A stretch of 64,000 nucleotides of DNA from Thermohalobaculum sp965247385 (lineage in GTDB: Bacteria; Pseudomonadota; Alphaproteobacteria; Rhodobacterales; Rhodobacteraceae), in contig CBDFHG010000002.1 in NCBI GenBank assembly GCA_965247385.1, forward strand, positions 620,001 through 684,000, read 5' to 3'. Below are positions 26,462 through 36,056 of this stretch, one piece after another. The translations under genes and the position numbers were made by a program. A model generated the notes under the pieces. The model saw nothing but the letters and a program-made list of their open reading frames with translations, had not been told where the DNA came from and searched no databases. The stretch's first letter is position 1. Each line of letters begins with the position of its first letter.

Positions 26462-27949
26462 TAGCAGCCCGTTGACGAAGTCGGCCCTGGACACGAGCGG
26501 CCTGGTCTGATTCTATGATATTCTGATTTGACCGGGGGGGTTCGCCGATGGCGATGGGACTGCGGAAGGATCGTCAGGGTGATTTGATGGTGGGCTGGGC
26601 GGAGATGCCGCGCTCGCCGGGTCATGTGTTTTACGACCGTCTTCAGTCGGTCCTGATCGAGGGCGACTTCGACGGCTTCGCCGAGGCGGCCTGCCGGTGC
26701 TGTTACGCGGCCAGGATGGGAGCGCCTTCGGTGCCGCCGGGGCGCTGTTTCCGCATGCATCTGGTGGGCTGTTTCGAGGGCATCGACTCTGGGCGCGGGC
26801 TGGAATGGCGCGGCTCGGATTCGCTGTCGCTGCGGGAGTTTCTGCGGCTGGAGAGCCGGGATCGTGTGCCGGACCATTCCTGGCTGTCGAAGACCCGCAC
26901 GCGCCTGCCCCACGAGGGGCACGCGGCGGTCTTCGACCGGGTTCTGGCGCTGATCGCCGAGGCGGGTCTGGTAAAGGGCGAGCGCATCGGGGTGGATGCC
27001 TCGACCATGGAGGCCAACGCGGCGCGGCGCAACATCGTGCGGCGCGACACGGGGTGATGGCGACCGGGAGATGCTGGAGCATCTGGCCCGGGAGAGCGGC
27101 ATCGAGACGCCCACGGCCGAGAATCTGGCGCGTCTGGACCGCAAGGGCAAGGGCAAGAAGCTCTCGAACCAGGATCGGGTTTGCAGGAGCGACCCCGAGG
27201 CCAGGGTCGCCAGGATGAAGGACGCCGCGACCCATCTGGCCTACAAGCCCGGGCACGCGGTGGATCTGGACACCGGGGCGGTGGTGGCGGCCGAGTTGCA
27301 CCCAGCCGATGAGGGCGACACCACGACGCTTTTCAAGACCCTGGCGGCGGCCGAGGCAAACCTCGAGGCGGTGGCTGCGGCGCCGACGCCAGAGAGCCCG
27401 GCCGAATGCGTCACCGACAAGGGCTATTTCTCACGGGCGGTCTTGAAGGCCCTGGACGACAGTCCCTGGAAAACCCGGATCGCCGAGCCCAGGCAGAAGG
27501 GCTTTTCGCGCTGGCGCGGTGACCAGGCGGCGCGCCGGGCGGTCACCAACAACCGCGTGCGGCTCAAGTCCGGGGTCGCCCGCGAGGCCTTCAAGCGGCG
27601 CGCCGAGATCGTCGAGCGCTCCTTTGCCCACACCCTCGATCGCGGCGGCATGCGCCGGACCTGGCTGCGCCGGCGCGAGAACGTGCACAAGCGATACCTG
27701 CTTCACGTCGCCGGCCACAACCTCTCGTTGCTGATGCGCCAACTCATTGGCGCCGGCACCCCGCGCCAGGCCGTGGCGGGCGGATATGGCGGTGTTTTCG
27801 TGCTTGTTGCGCCCTCTGGAGCCGTTTTGGTCGCTCAGATCGTCCTCATCGTCTCGGAGGATGGCGAAACCGCCGACGCCGCGTCATGTTTCGTCGTGGG
27901 GTGAGTGGGGTGAAGCCCGGGCAATGGTGCCTTTTTCAACGGGCTGCTA
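26462..27949 (+). mobile_element. IS1182-family element, copy 2
   Basis: 1488 bp with terminal repeats that start TAGCAGCCCGTTGA on both sides (right end CGGGCTGCTA read forward). The left flank is the promoter side of the toxin-antitoxin operon; the right flank is the decayed stretch 27950-28313. No target duplication is apparent. It is closely related to copy 1 but carries a different inactivating change. Confidence 0.88.
26548..27904 (+). pseudogene. IS1182-family transposase, copy 2, frameshifted
   Basis: The first half (26548-27057) runs MAMGLRKDRQGDLMVGWAEM to GVDASTMEANAARRNIVRRD. It ends at a TGA created by an extra G in ACGGGGTGA, where copy 1 has ACGGGTGAG. The second half continues in the +1 frame from GDREMLEHLARESGIETPTA through the KGYFSRAVLKALDD and RAEIVERSFAHTLDRGGMRR blocks. 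Copy 1 is intact at this point, and this copy is intact where copy 1 is broken, so the two were inactivated separately. Confidence 0.87.
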
Positions 27950-28313
27950 GAACCCCATCTTTCGATTCACCTATCGGGTGAGCCGTATCAACACCCCAAG
28001 TCTGCCTATAACGTAATGATTCTTATGCCAGAATCACGCTCCGATGTCACTAAATCATGAGTTCATTTGGGAAATTCGGGCTAATACGCTTTCGTGGTCA
28101 ATCTGCCGCAAAATTGTTCGATCTAGCCCCGGCACTGGTTCACCTCAGTCGTCTTGGCGAAAAACCATCTGTATAATTGAGCAATGTCAAATACATCGAG
28201 CTCACGGGCCTTTCGCTTAATGGTTCTGGCAACGTTGCCTTGAACGCATAATCCAATTGGGAGTTCACTATTTTGGAAGTGTAACGATGCAGAATCCGGA
28301 TTGCCTTTGGGTC
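27950..28313 (-). other. Decayed stretch with a minus-strand protein remnant
   Basis: About 360 AT-richer bases between IS1182 copy 2 and the IS66 element. On the minus strand, one frame ending at 28123 reads GNVARTIKRKARELDVFDIA then QLYRWFFAKTTEVNQCRG, which has protein-like composition. The same frame is open across the IS66 insertion point (28313 to 30756) for some 40 further residues. I do not recognise the family. The rest (27950-28122) shows nothing. Confidence 0.35.
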
Positions 28314-28420
28314 GTAACCGTCCGGTCTCCCCGCCCTTGAAGGGTTTGTGATTGGCGTGCGAGTCTTCGCGTGATCGCGGGCGATAATGTCCGTTTGAAT
28401 TACGAGGACACTTGAACTTG

Positions 28421-28774
28421 ATGGATCATCGTAGAGGCAATCGGCGGAGCTACTCGAATGCGTTCAAGCGCCGTGTTGTGGCCGAGGCGCTTGAGCCTGG
28501 GGCTTCGGTTGCGTCGGTGGCGCGCCATCACGGGCTGAGCGCGACCATGGTGTTCGCGTGGCGTCGTGATCCGCGGTTTGGGCCAGGTGGTGATGGGGTG
28601 TTTTTCCTGCCTGTCGAGGTGATGTCGACTGCGATCACCGCCGCGCCGGAGCCGATCAGCCCTGTCAGCGACGGTCGGATCGAGATTGCCCTTCCATCGG
28701 GCCATCGTCTGACGCTCAGCGGTGCCTTTGATCCGGACATGGTGGTGCTGTTGGCGCGAGGTCTGAGCGCATGA
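28421..28774 (+). CDS. tnpA: IS66 accessory protein TnpA
   Basis: A 117-residue helix-turn-helix protein of the TnpA/IS66 Orf1 type (YSNAFKRRVVAEALEPGASV, then SVARHHGLSATMVFAWRRDP), needed with TnpB for IS66 transposition. The ATG at 28421 is preceded by GAGGA at some distance; a TTG three codons earlier sits closer to it and may be used. The stop overlaps the tnpB start (ATGA), so translation of the two is coupled. Confidence 0.9.
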   Translation: MDHRRGNRRSYSNAFKRRVVAEALEPGASVASVARHHGLSATMVFAWRRDPRFGPGGDGVFFLPVEVMSTAITAAPEPISPVSDGRIEIALPSGHRLTLSGAFDPDMVVLLARGLSA

Positions 28775-29118
28775 TCCCGGTTCCCGTGCAGACGAAGGTC
28801 TGGCTGGCGGCTGGCGTTACCGATATGCGCAAGGGGTTCAACGGTTTGTCGGCGCTGGCCGAGAAGGTTCTGGAGCAGGACCCGTATTCCGGGCACCTGT
28901 TCGTGTTCCGGGGACGGCGCGGCGATCTGATCAAGGTCATATGGTGGGACGGGCAAGGGGCGTGTCTGTTTTCCAAGCGTCTGGAGCGCGGCAGGTTCGT
29001 CTGGCCATCGCCGGCGCATGGCAGGTTGTCGGTGACATCGGCGCAACTGGCGATGCTGTTGGAGGGCATCGATTGGCGCGCGCCGCTGCGCACCTGGCGA
29101 CCCCTGACGGCAGGGTAA
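28771..29118 (+). CDS. tnpB: IS66 Orf2-family protein TnpB
   Basis: A 115-residue protein of the IS66 Orf2 family: VPVQTKVWLAAGVTDMRKGF, DPYSGHLFVFRGRRGDLIKV, WWDGQGACLFSKRLERGRF. This TnpB is unrelated to the RNA-guided nuclease of the same name found in IS200/IS605 elements. It overlaps tnpA by four bases and is followed by tnpC after 68 bases. Confidence 0.93.
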   Translation: MIPVPVQTKVWLAAGVTDMRKGFNGLSALAEKVLEQDPYSGHLFVFRGRRGDLIKVIWWDGQGACLFSKRLERGRFVWPSPAHGRLSVTSAQLAMLLEGIDWRAPLRTWRPLTAG

Positions 29119-29186
29119 TTTTTTGAACAAAAACAGAGAAATATGACACTTTAGGGATTCCCTTCAGTGTCGCGTTCTGGTATAGA

Positions 29187-30695
29187 ATGGCTATGCTGGA
29201 CCAGACCAAATCACTGCCCGATAATCCCTCGGAATTGAGGGTGTTCGCGGGGCAATTGGTGGCGACGGTCAAGTCCCAGGCGCTCGAGATTGCCAAGCTC
29301 AGGCATCAACTCGCCGGTCATCGCCGCCATCGGTTTGGCTCGAAGTCGGAGACGATGGATCAGCTTGAACTCGGGCTCGAAGAGGAAGAGATCGCGGCGG
29401 CGAAGATCGCGCCGCCTGCGTCGCCTGATACTGTCGCCGGGCCGAAGAACAAACCAAAGCGCAAACCGTTGCCGGACAGCTTGCCGCGCAACGAGCAAGT
29501 GCTGTCGCCCGGCGAGGCCTGCGGCAAGTGCGGCGAGGTTCTGAAGAAACTCGGCGAAGATGTCACCGAAGAGCTGGAATACGTCCCTGGCCGGTTCATC
29601 GTGAACCGCTTTGTCCGGCCCCGCATGGCTTGCACGTGTTGCGAGGCGATCTGCCAGGCACCATTGCCCTCGCGCCCGATCGAGCGGGGTCGTCCCGGCC
29701 CGGGCCTGCTGGCCCATGTGCTGGTCTCGAAGTATGCCGATCACCTCCCGCTCTATCGCCAGTCCCGGATATTCGATCGCGACGGCATTGATCTCGACCG
29801 CTCGACCCTGTCCGACTGGGTCGGCAAATCGGCGGCACTGCTGGAACCATTGGCTGATATGGTCGGGCGCCATGTTCAGCGCGGCCAGGCGATCTTTGCC
29901 GACGACACCACCCTGAAGATGCAGGTGAAGGGCACCGGCAAATGCAAGACCGCCCGGATCTGGACCTATGTTCGCGACGAACGGCCATGGGGCGGCGCCG
30001 ACCCACCAGCGGCATGGTATCAGTTCACCGTCGATCGCAAGGGCGAGCACCCCACCAAACACCTGGCCGGGTACAAGGGCTGGATGCACGCGGACGGCTA
30101 TGCCGGGTTCAACGAGCTCTACCGATCCGGTGGTGTCGATGAAGTCGCCTGCATGGCCCATATCCGGCGCAAGTTCACCGATGTCTTCCAGTCGGAGGGC
30201 TCGATCATCGCCGAGGAAGCCATCAAGCGCATCGCCGGGCTCTACGTCGTCGAAAAGGATGCCCGCGGCAGTGTGCCCATCGAGCGGGTCCAACTCCGGC
30301 AAGCCCGCGCCAAACCGATCTTCGATGCTCTGGAAGCCTGGCTGCAAACCCGGCTGCCAAAGATCTCCGGCAAGTCCGAACTCGCCAGGGCGATCCGCTA
30401 CGCCCTGACCCGGATGAGGCGCCTGCGCCCGTATCTCGACCACGGCTTTCTGGAGATCGACAACAATTCCGCCGAACGCGCCATGAAGCCGATAGCCCTG
30501 GGTCGCAAGAATTATCTTTTTGTCGGCTCAGAGGCTGGCGGTAAATCCGCCGCCATCGCCTATACCCTGATCGAGACCGCCAGGCTCAACGGCGTCGATC
30601 CCCAGGCCTGGCTGACCGATGTGCTCAGTCGCATCGCCGATCACAAAATCACCAAACTCGACGAGTTGCTCCCGTGGCGCTTCGCTCAGACCTGA
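29187..30695 (+). CDS. tnpC: IS66 transposase TnpC
   Basis: A full-length 502-residue IS66 transposase. It has an N-terminal coiled coil (AGQLVATVKSQALEIAKLRH), an RHRFGSKSETMDQLEL region, a zinc-binding segment (SPGEACGKCGEVL, then RMACTCCEAI), the first catalytic Asp in AIFADDTTLKMQVKG, the second in KGWMHADGYAGFNELY, and the final Glu in IDNNSAERAMKPIALG. No frameshift or stop is present, unlike the truncated copy at 23599-24375. Confidence 0.95.
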   Translation: MAMLDQTKSLPDNPSELRVFAGQLVATVKSQALEIAKLRHQLAGHRRHRFGSKSETMDQLELGLEEEEIAAAKIAPPASPDTVAGPKNKPKRKPLPDSLPRNEQVLSPGEACGKCGEVLKKLGEDVTEELEYVPGRFIVNRFVRPRMACTCCEAICQAPLPSRPIERGRPGPGLLAHVLVSKYADHLPLYRQSRIFDRDGIDLDRSTLSDWVGKSAALLEPLADMVGRHVQRGQAIFADDTTLKMQVKGTGKCKTARIWTYVRDERPWGGADPPAAWYQFTVDRKGEHPTKHLAGYKGWMHADGYAGFNELYRSGGVDEVACMAHIRRKFTDVFQSEGSIIAEEAIKRIAGLYVVEKDARGSVPIERVQLRQARAKPIFDALEAWLQTRLPKISGKSELARAIRYALTRMRRLRPYLDHGFLEIDNNSAERAMKPIALGRKNYLFVGSEAGGKSAAIAYTLIETARLNGVDPQAWLTDVLSRIADHKITKLDELLPWRFAQT

Positions 30696-30755
30696 GCGCA
30701 ATCGGCCGACGCTGAACCGAACCAGAGCCCCGAGACCGGACGCTTACTTTGGGTC

Positions 30756-30959
30756 CTGGGGCCGGAGTTCGGTAACGGGCAGAAGCCGGCTGGAATACGC
30801 TGGCACTGGAACCGGGTGATCTGCCGCCCTTTGAAGAACGCTTCGCCATGATGCGTGATACGGAGGCAACAGCAATTTTGACGGACGGTTTTACGCAGAA
30901 CCGCCGCATCTCATGAGGCCATAAGATCAATTCTGTTTGTTGTCGACAGGGATACGGCG
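30756..30959. other. Gene fragment to the right of IS66
   Basis: Just after the IS66 target duplication, a plus-strand frame reads LALEPGDLPPFEERFAMMRD then TEATAILTDGFTQNRRIS and stops at 30914-30916. It looks like the C-terminal end of a protein whose 5' part is not in frame before the insertion. On the minus strand another frame is open toward the remnant at 28123-28313. Neither is recognised. The remaining bases lead into the end of the autotransporter gene. Confidence 0.3.
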
Positions 30960-33900
30960 CTAAAAGCGGACTTCGCCTTTCAGCATGATCGCGTGATCGG
31001 CGGCACCGTCGCTACTCTCGTGGCGCTCGCCGGTCAAATTCAGCTCAAACAACGCGCCAAGTTCCCATTCCATCCCCAGGCGATAATTTCTGGCAGAGTC
31101 GCCGAAGGTCAACTCGCTGTAGGGGGTCAGCAGACCGCGCCCGCCGAACGCGGGCAGCCCGTAGCCAAGGCGCAGGTCCATGCGCGCGCCGTAATCCCGC
31201 TCGCCGTCGATCTTGTCGTGCAGGCCCTGTTGCCACAATCTTTGGGTGCCGCTGCCGGTCTTGCCGTAGCCGGGACTCAGGTTGAACGACAGCCCGCGCC
31301 CGTTTCCTCGCTCCAGGCGAATCAGGCCATTAACGCCCCATTCCCCATAACTGTCCCGTCCCACCAAGGTGCGCGCCCGGCCTTCCAGGGTCAGGCCCAT
31401 GACCGGATTGCTGTAGCGCACGCCGCCACCCAGTTCAGCCCCGAAACCGGTCTCGCCGTCGCCGCCGTCATGCCGCACCCCGACCTCCAGGCTCGGCTCC
31501 AGCTGCGCCCCGTCTGCCAGCGTGTGCGTCCGGCTCCCTTCCAGGATCATCCGCACCCGCCGCGCGTCCACCGTCAGGGCCGCCATCTCATCGCTACCCT
31601 CCACTTCCATCTCCGTCAGCAAAGCGTCGCCCTTGAGCCGGAGCGTGGTCGCGCCCACCTTCAACAACCGGCCGAGGCCGCCCACGGCCACGGTGCGCAT
31701 CTCGACATCGCTCGACGCTTGCTGCGTCTCATCGGCGATCTCCAGATCGCCCCAGCCGTAGCCCACGGTGGCCCACAGATCCAGTTTCCCCGAAAGCGCG
31801 CTCCAGCCCACATAGGGATGGAAGCTGGTGAGGTCCAACTCATAATCACCGCTACGATCGGGGTCGCTGTAGTCCAGATCGACCCGACTCCAGGACACCG
31901 CCAGGCCGACCAGCAGGTCGTCGCGCAGGCGGGCGTCCGCGCCCAGATGGGCGCTGAACAGGTCGCCGTCCCAGTCCACCGCCCCGCCGGAACCGTCGAG
32001 GTTGCTGTAGTCGCCCGCGCCCCAGAAGGCGAGCGAAGACAGACCGGGCGCGCCCGCCGCGGCGCGCGCATTCAGCGGCAAGACAAAGTCGCCGCCGCCG
32101 AGCAGATCTTTCAGGCTGAGCGTGCCGTCAGCCATAGCTTGCCCGTGGCTGGCGAGCGCGCCGGCCACGCCGGCCACGGTGGTCTGGCCGCCGAGATTGA
32201 AACTGCCCGCGCTATCGGTGACGCCGTCAGCGCGAGCTTGTGTCACGCGCCGCGCAATCGCGCCCACCGTGTGGCCGGCGATGGCGCGGGCCACTTCCGG
32301 CAGAATCGTGCGGTTGAGGTCGGCAAACGGTGACAAGGCGGCCACGGTGACGGTGAAGTCGGCCGTGGCCGTGGCGCCGTTGGTGTCGGTCACCGTGTAG
32401 GTCAGTTCGGTGCTCGCCAGCGCAGTCGGTGTGCCCGTGAGCCTGCGGGGGGCCGTATCGAAGCTCAGACCCACCGGCAGGGCGCCGCCCGCCGGCCCGG
32501 TCAGGGTGTAGCTCAGGGTGCCGCTGCCGCCGGTCGCCGCCGGCAGTTCCAGGGCGGTGATCTCGGTGTCCACGGTATAGCTCTGGTTGGCCTGCGCGGG
32601 CAGCGCCAGGGGGGCGTTCACGGCGACGGTGAAGGTCTGGCTGGCGGAGTCGCCAAGGCTGCTACCATTTTTGTCGGTCACCGTGTAGGTCAGGGTGGTG
32701 GCGCTCGTCACCTCGGTCGGCGTGCCCGTGAGCTTGCGGGTGTCCGGATCGAAGCCCAGACCCGCCGGCAGGGCGCCGGTCAGGGTGTAGCGCAGGGTGC
32801 CGGTGCCGCCGATGCCCTCCGGCAGGGTCACGTCGACCGCCGTGCCCACGGTATAGCCCTGGTCGTCCGGCGCGGTCAGCGCCAGGGGGGCCGCGGCCAC
32901 GGTGACGGTGCGGGTCAGCGCGGCGGCATTGCCGGCGCGGTCGGTCACGATGTAGGTGATGAGGTAGTCGCCGGGGGTGGTGGTGTCCACTGCTATGCCA
33001 TTTACTGTCATAGCGTCGGGTCTGGTAGTCGTCATCGCCGTAGTGTCGCCCCGCTCCGCCCCACTAATGCCCGCATCTTCCGCTTCGGTGTATGTGCCGC
33101 CGTGGGCAACGGTAACTGGGCCGCCCACCAGAGTGATGGTCGGGGTCGCGGTGTCGATAGTCACTGTTCCGAGAGAATGTCTGAAATCAGCTGCCGTGTT
33201 CGCGGGGTCGGCAGTGTCCGTGACACCGCGAACATTAAATTGTGGCCCTGCATCGTCATCAGCAGTTGTGATGGTATAGGTCGCCATATATTGGTTGGCG
33301 ACGCCGGCTACCGGCTGCAGATCTTGCGCAGGGCGTACTGATCCGTCAAAGTCAAAAAAGGCAGCATCCACAAGCGACGTGGCGGCAAGCGGTTCGTCGG
33401 AGCTCACGAACGCCGTGAGGGTGTCACCAGCATTCAAAAAGGTCGTAGAGCCCACGACTACACCACCAGCGTGTTCAAACCGGTCGAAGGTAATCACCGG
33501 CGGGGTGGTGTCCGCGGCCACGGTGAGCTTGAATTCCTGAGAGAATTGTTCCCCACTCGCGTCGTCTTGGACATGGTAGGTGATGGTGGATTCCGCGACT
33601 ACTGCGGTCGGCGTGCCGGAAAGTGTGCGGCTGGCCGCATCGAAGGACAACCCGGCGGGAAGATCACGCAGGGTGTAAAGGAACCGAGGGTTAGTGCCGG
33701 TGCCGCCGGTGGCTTCCGGCAGGACCAGGTTGATCGCCGTGCCAACCGAGCCGTCCTCGTCGTCCAGCTCGGCGGCAAACCCCAGCGCGGCGAACGCCGG
33801 GGGTGTGCAGACCGTTGCGCCATCTGGGCTCCCGCTCTCCTCGCACACCGTGATATAGACGTTGATGGTGTCACCGCTTCTCGGGTTGGTCGCCTCGTAG

Positions 33901-34262
33901 ATGGATTTAAAGCCGCGTGTCTTTGTTGGACCCGCGCCCGCAAGCGTCGGTGTGCCCGAGAAGACGCGGGAGGTCGGATCAAAGCTGAACCCCAGTGATT
34001 CCAGTGTATGGTCTTCTGGGTCTTGTCTGAGAATAGCGTAGTTCGGACCGCCGGTGGCTTCCGGAAAGACGATGGTATCGGTGGCCACCCCCAACTGGAA
34101 ATACAGGTCGATGTGGTCTTCGTTGGGCGTCGCACCGATTTCCACTTGATCCGGGAACACCGGGCGCGACTGCGCTCCGGCTGGCGATGCCAGCCCGAGC
34201 AGCAGGCCGATCACCATTAGCGGGCCCAGCAGGAGGGCGGCGAGGCGAGGGGCCGCTGGCAT
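30960..34262 (-). CDS. Autotransporter adhesin with Ig-like repeats
   Basis: About 1100 residues from the ATG at 34262. A signal peptide (LLLGPLMVIGLLLGLASPAG, then AQ) is followed by a passenger of repeated Ig-like modules. At least four share the pattern LP-x-ATGG-x-G, then YTL, LPAGLSFD and GTPT (for example LPAATGGSGTLSYTLTG, GLSFDTAPRRLTGTPTA). One DUF5011-like module (VTVAHGGTYTEAEDAGISGA) sits near the middle. The last 280 or so residues form an outer-membrane beta-barrel of the autotransporter type (WGAGDYSNLDG, RLGYGLPAFGGRGLLTPYSE) ending in Phe. The protein is probably surface-exposed and adhesive. A 30-G run lies 72-101 bases upstream of the ATG. The gene is flanked by IS66 and ISNCY-like elements. 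Confidence 0.88.
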   Translation of the reverse strand: MPAAPRLAALLLGPLMVIGLLLGLASPAGAQSRPVFPDQVEIGATPNEDHIDLYFQLGVATDTIVFPEATGGPNYAILRQDPEDHTLESLGFSFDPTSRVFSGTPTLAGAGPTKTRGFKSIYEATNPRSGDTINVYITVCEESGSPDGATVCTPPAFAALGFAAELDDEDGSVGTAINLVLPEATGGTGTNPRFLYTLRDLPAGLSFDAASRTLSGTPTAVVAESTITYHVQDDASGEQFSQEFKLTVAADTTPPVITFDRFEHAGGVVVGSTTFLNAGDTLTAFVSSDEPLAATSLVDAAFFDFDGSVRPAQDLQPVAGVANQYMATYTITTADDDAGPQFNVRGVTDTADPANTAADFRHSLGTVTIDTATPTITLVGGPVTVAHGGTYTEAEDAGISGAERGDTTAMTTTRPDAMTVNGIAVDTTTPGDYLITYIVTDRAGNAAALTRTVTVAAAPLALTAPDDQGYTVGTAVDVTLPEGIGGTGTLRYTLTGALPAGLGFDPDTRKLTGTPTEVTSATTLTYTVTDKNGSSLGDSASQTFTVAVNAPLALPAQANQSYTVDTEITALELPAATGGSGTLSYTLTGPAGGALPVGLSFDTAPRRLTGTPTALASTELTYTVTDTNGATATADFTVTVAALSPFADLNRTILPEVARAIAGHTVGAIARRVTQARADGVTDSAGSFNLGGQTTVAGVAGALASHGQAMADGTLSLKDLLGGGDFVLPLNARAAAGAPGLSSLAFWGAGDYSNLDGSGGAVDWDGDLFSAHLGADARLRDDLLVGLAVSWSRVDLDYSDPDRSGDYELDLTSFHPYVGWSALSGKLDLWATVGYGWGDLEIADETQQASSDVEMRTVAVGGLGRLLKVGATTLRLKGDALLTEMEVEGSDEMAALTVDARRVRMILEGSRTHTLADGAQLEPSLEVGVRHDGGDGETGFGAELGGGVRYSNPVMGLTLEGRARTLVGRDSYGEWGVNGLIRLERGNGRGLSFNLSPGYGKTGSGTQRLWQQGLHDKIDGERDYGARMDLRLGYGLPAFGGRGLLTPYSELTFGDSARNYRLGMEWELGALFELNLTGERHESSDGAADHAIMLKGEVRF

Positions 34263-34333
34263 CACGCCACGCCTCCCGCCCGGCGGGCCTGGCCGGGGCT
34301 GGAGTGAAGCCCGGATAAATCTGGCGTTACAAA

Positions 34334-34365
<32 letters not shown>

Positions 34366-34535
34366 AAACTGCGCCGCACCGGGACGCTGCGCTAAACTTG
34401 TGGCTCCGCGCTGAACGCAGGTCATTCTTGTTCATGAAAACGCCCCCTGGGCCGCTGGATAAGTGGGTCCATTGCAAGTGTCTCGAATCTGATAACCCGG
34501 TTCGGAACCTGTATGCAAGTGTAGCAGCAATTCTC

Positions 34536-34591
34536 CAGCAATTCTCATTATGGCGTTACAAAGCAGCAATTCTCATTATGGCGTTACAAAG
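34536..34591. repeat. Two tandem 28-bp repeats of the ISNCY-like left end
   Basis: The 28-bp unit starting CAGCAATTCTCATTATGG occurs twice in direct succession (34536-34563 and 34564-34591), preceded by a shorter piece (AGCAATTCTC near 34525). The unit contains the outer end of the ISNCY-like element. Its inner part TGGCGTTACAAAGGGG also occurs at 34322-34337, running straight into the G run. Confidence 0.85.
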
Positions 34592-36006
34592 GGGATTCCC
34601 AAGGCGGCAAATATATGAATGATACCATATATGGTCATCGATTCTCTCATAGACACTCTGCGTAGCCGTTGCGCGATGTTCCCCGACATGCGCACGGGGA
34701 GCAATTTGAGCTACACTATGGCCGATATCGGCATGGCTGCATTTTCGGTATTTTTTATGCAGAGCCCGTCCTTTTTGTCGCATCAGCGGGCGTTGGAAAA
34801 GCGTCGGGCGCGGTCGAACTGCGAGACGCTGTTCGCCATTGAGAAGATCCCTACCGACAATCATGTTCGCACGATGCTTGATCCGGTGGAACCAGATGGG
34901 CTGTTCGCGTTGTTCGGGCAAGCCCTTGGCTTGCTCGCAGACAGAGGCGGTCTGAAGGATTTTCAGAAGCTCGGCGGACGGCTTCTGATTGCCCTTGACG
35001 GCACCGAGTATTTCACCTCGCAAAAGCTTCATTGCCCGAATTGCTCGCAGCGCAAACGCCATAACGGCGTCATGGAATATTACCACTCCATGCTCTCGGC
35101 GGCGGTGGTGGCACCTGGCCATAATTGTGCCATGGTGCTTGAGCCGGAGTTCATCGCACCGCAGGACGGACATGACAAACAGGACTGCGAAAATGCCGCC
35201 ACGAAGCGCTGGCTTTGCCGCTTCGGGCCGCAATACGCGCATCTCGGGCCGGTCTATCTGGGCGATGATCTATATTCCCGTCAGCCGATTTGCGAGTCGG
35301 TTCAACGGGTTGGCGGCAATTTCATCTTCACCGCCAAACCCTCATCGCACCGCTGTCTCTACGAATGGCTCCATGGCGTCGAATTGCCGAGCCTTGAGAA
35401 AAAGCTGAAAAAGGGCCGCAGCGTCGTTACTCATCGCTACCGCTGGATGGAAGATGTTCCCCTCCGTGACGGGAAAGACGCATTGCATGTCAATTGGCTT
35501 CAGATCGAGATCATCAACAAGGCCGGCAAGGTGACCTACACCAACAGCTTCGTCACCGATCTGCCGGTCAACGAAGAAACCGTCGTCGAGTTGGCCACCT
35601 GTGGCCGGGCGCGCTGGAAGATCGAGAACGAAACTTTCAATACCCTGAAGACCAGGGGTTACCATCTGGAGCACAATTTCGGCCATGGCAAGGAACACCT
35701 GGCCAACCTTCTCATAACCATGAACCTGCTCGCCTTCGCGTTCCACACGGTCTGTGACCTGGTGAGCAAGCGCTGGCATGAGGCACGTGAAGCGTTCGGC
35801 GCGCGACGGCAGTTCTTCCAGGACCTGCGGAGCATCACCAGATATCACCTGTTCACCGACTGGGGCGCGCTCATCCGCACGATGATAACCGGCGAACCGC
35901 CGCCGGAACCAAAACTGCGCTAAAGCATCCGCACAAGCCTCAGCACAACACAAAAATGAGAAGACAAAACATCATCGCAGAAAATCAAGCCATAATGAGA
36001 ATTGCT
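34565..36006 (+). mobile_element. ISNCY-like element, copy B, apparently complete
   Basis: About 1440 bp with a perfect 18-bp terminal inverted repeat AGCAATTCTCATTATGGC (left 34565-34582; right 35989-36006 in reverse). It carries one full-length transposase gene. Because the left end is tandemly duplicated, the exact left boundary may be 34565 or 34537, and no target duplication can be named. It has inserted between the autotransporter gene and the TPR pseudogene. Confidence 0.85.
34619..35923 (+). CDS. ISNCY-like (ISDol1-type) transposase, full length
   Basis: A 434-residue DDE transposase. The N-terminal part absent from copy A is present here (SLIDTLRSRCAMFPDMRTGS, NLSYTMADIGMAAFSVFF). 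The catalytic Asp region is LLIALDGTEYFTSQKLHCPN, with a CPNCSQRKRHNG motif. Further blocks are GPVYLGDDLYSRQPICESVQ and the Glu-bearing WKIENETFNTLKTRGYHLEH. A second in-frame ATG four codons downstream (34631) is a possible start. The frame is intact, so this copy could mobilise itself and the truncated relatives if their ends were complete. Confidence 0.88.
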   Translation: MIPYMVIDSLIDTLRSRCAMFPDMRTGSNLSYTMADIGMAAFSVFFMQSPSFLSHQRALEKRRARSNCETLFAIEKIPTDNHVRTMLDPVEPDGLFALFGQALGLLADRGGLKDFQKLGGRLLIALDGTEYFTSQKLHCPNCSQRKRHNGVMEYYHSMLSAAVVAPGHNCAMVLEPEFIAPQDGHDKQDCENAATKRWLCRFGPQYAHLGPVYLGDDLYSRQPICESVQRVGGNFIFTAKPSSHRCLYEWLHGVELPSLEKKLKKGRSVVTHRYRWMEDVPLRDGKDALHVNWLQIEIINKAGKVTYTNSFVTDLPVNEETVVELATCGRARWKIENETFNTLKTRGYHLEHNFGHGKEHLANLLITMNLLAFAFHTVCDLVSKRWHEAREAFGARRQFFQDLRSITRYHLFTDWGALIRTMITGEPPPEPKLR

Positions 36007-36056
36007 GGCAATGCGCGTGACCGGTGCGGCGGGCGCGGGCGGAGGTCGCGAAGCCG

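Larger units (their letters stand above)
28314..30747 (+). mobile_element. IS66-family element, complete with target duplication
   Basis: A 2434-bp element with ends of the GTAAGCG type: left GTAACCGTCCGGTCT, right (reversed) GTAAGCGTCCGGTCT. It is flanked by a perfect 8-bp direct repeat TTTGGGTC (28306-28313 and 30748-30755), the duplication length known for IS66. It carries the standard tnpA-tnpB-tnpC set, all open. The left end has one mismatch in the outermost repeat. This is the most complete composite of the family in the window and probably mobile. Confidence 0.94.

Noticed and set aside
28771..29118. TnpB as an RNA-guided nuclease
   Set aside because: The name is shared, but this is the IS66 Orf2 protein with no RuvC motifs and no guide-RNA region.
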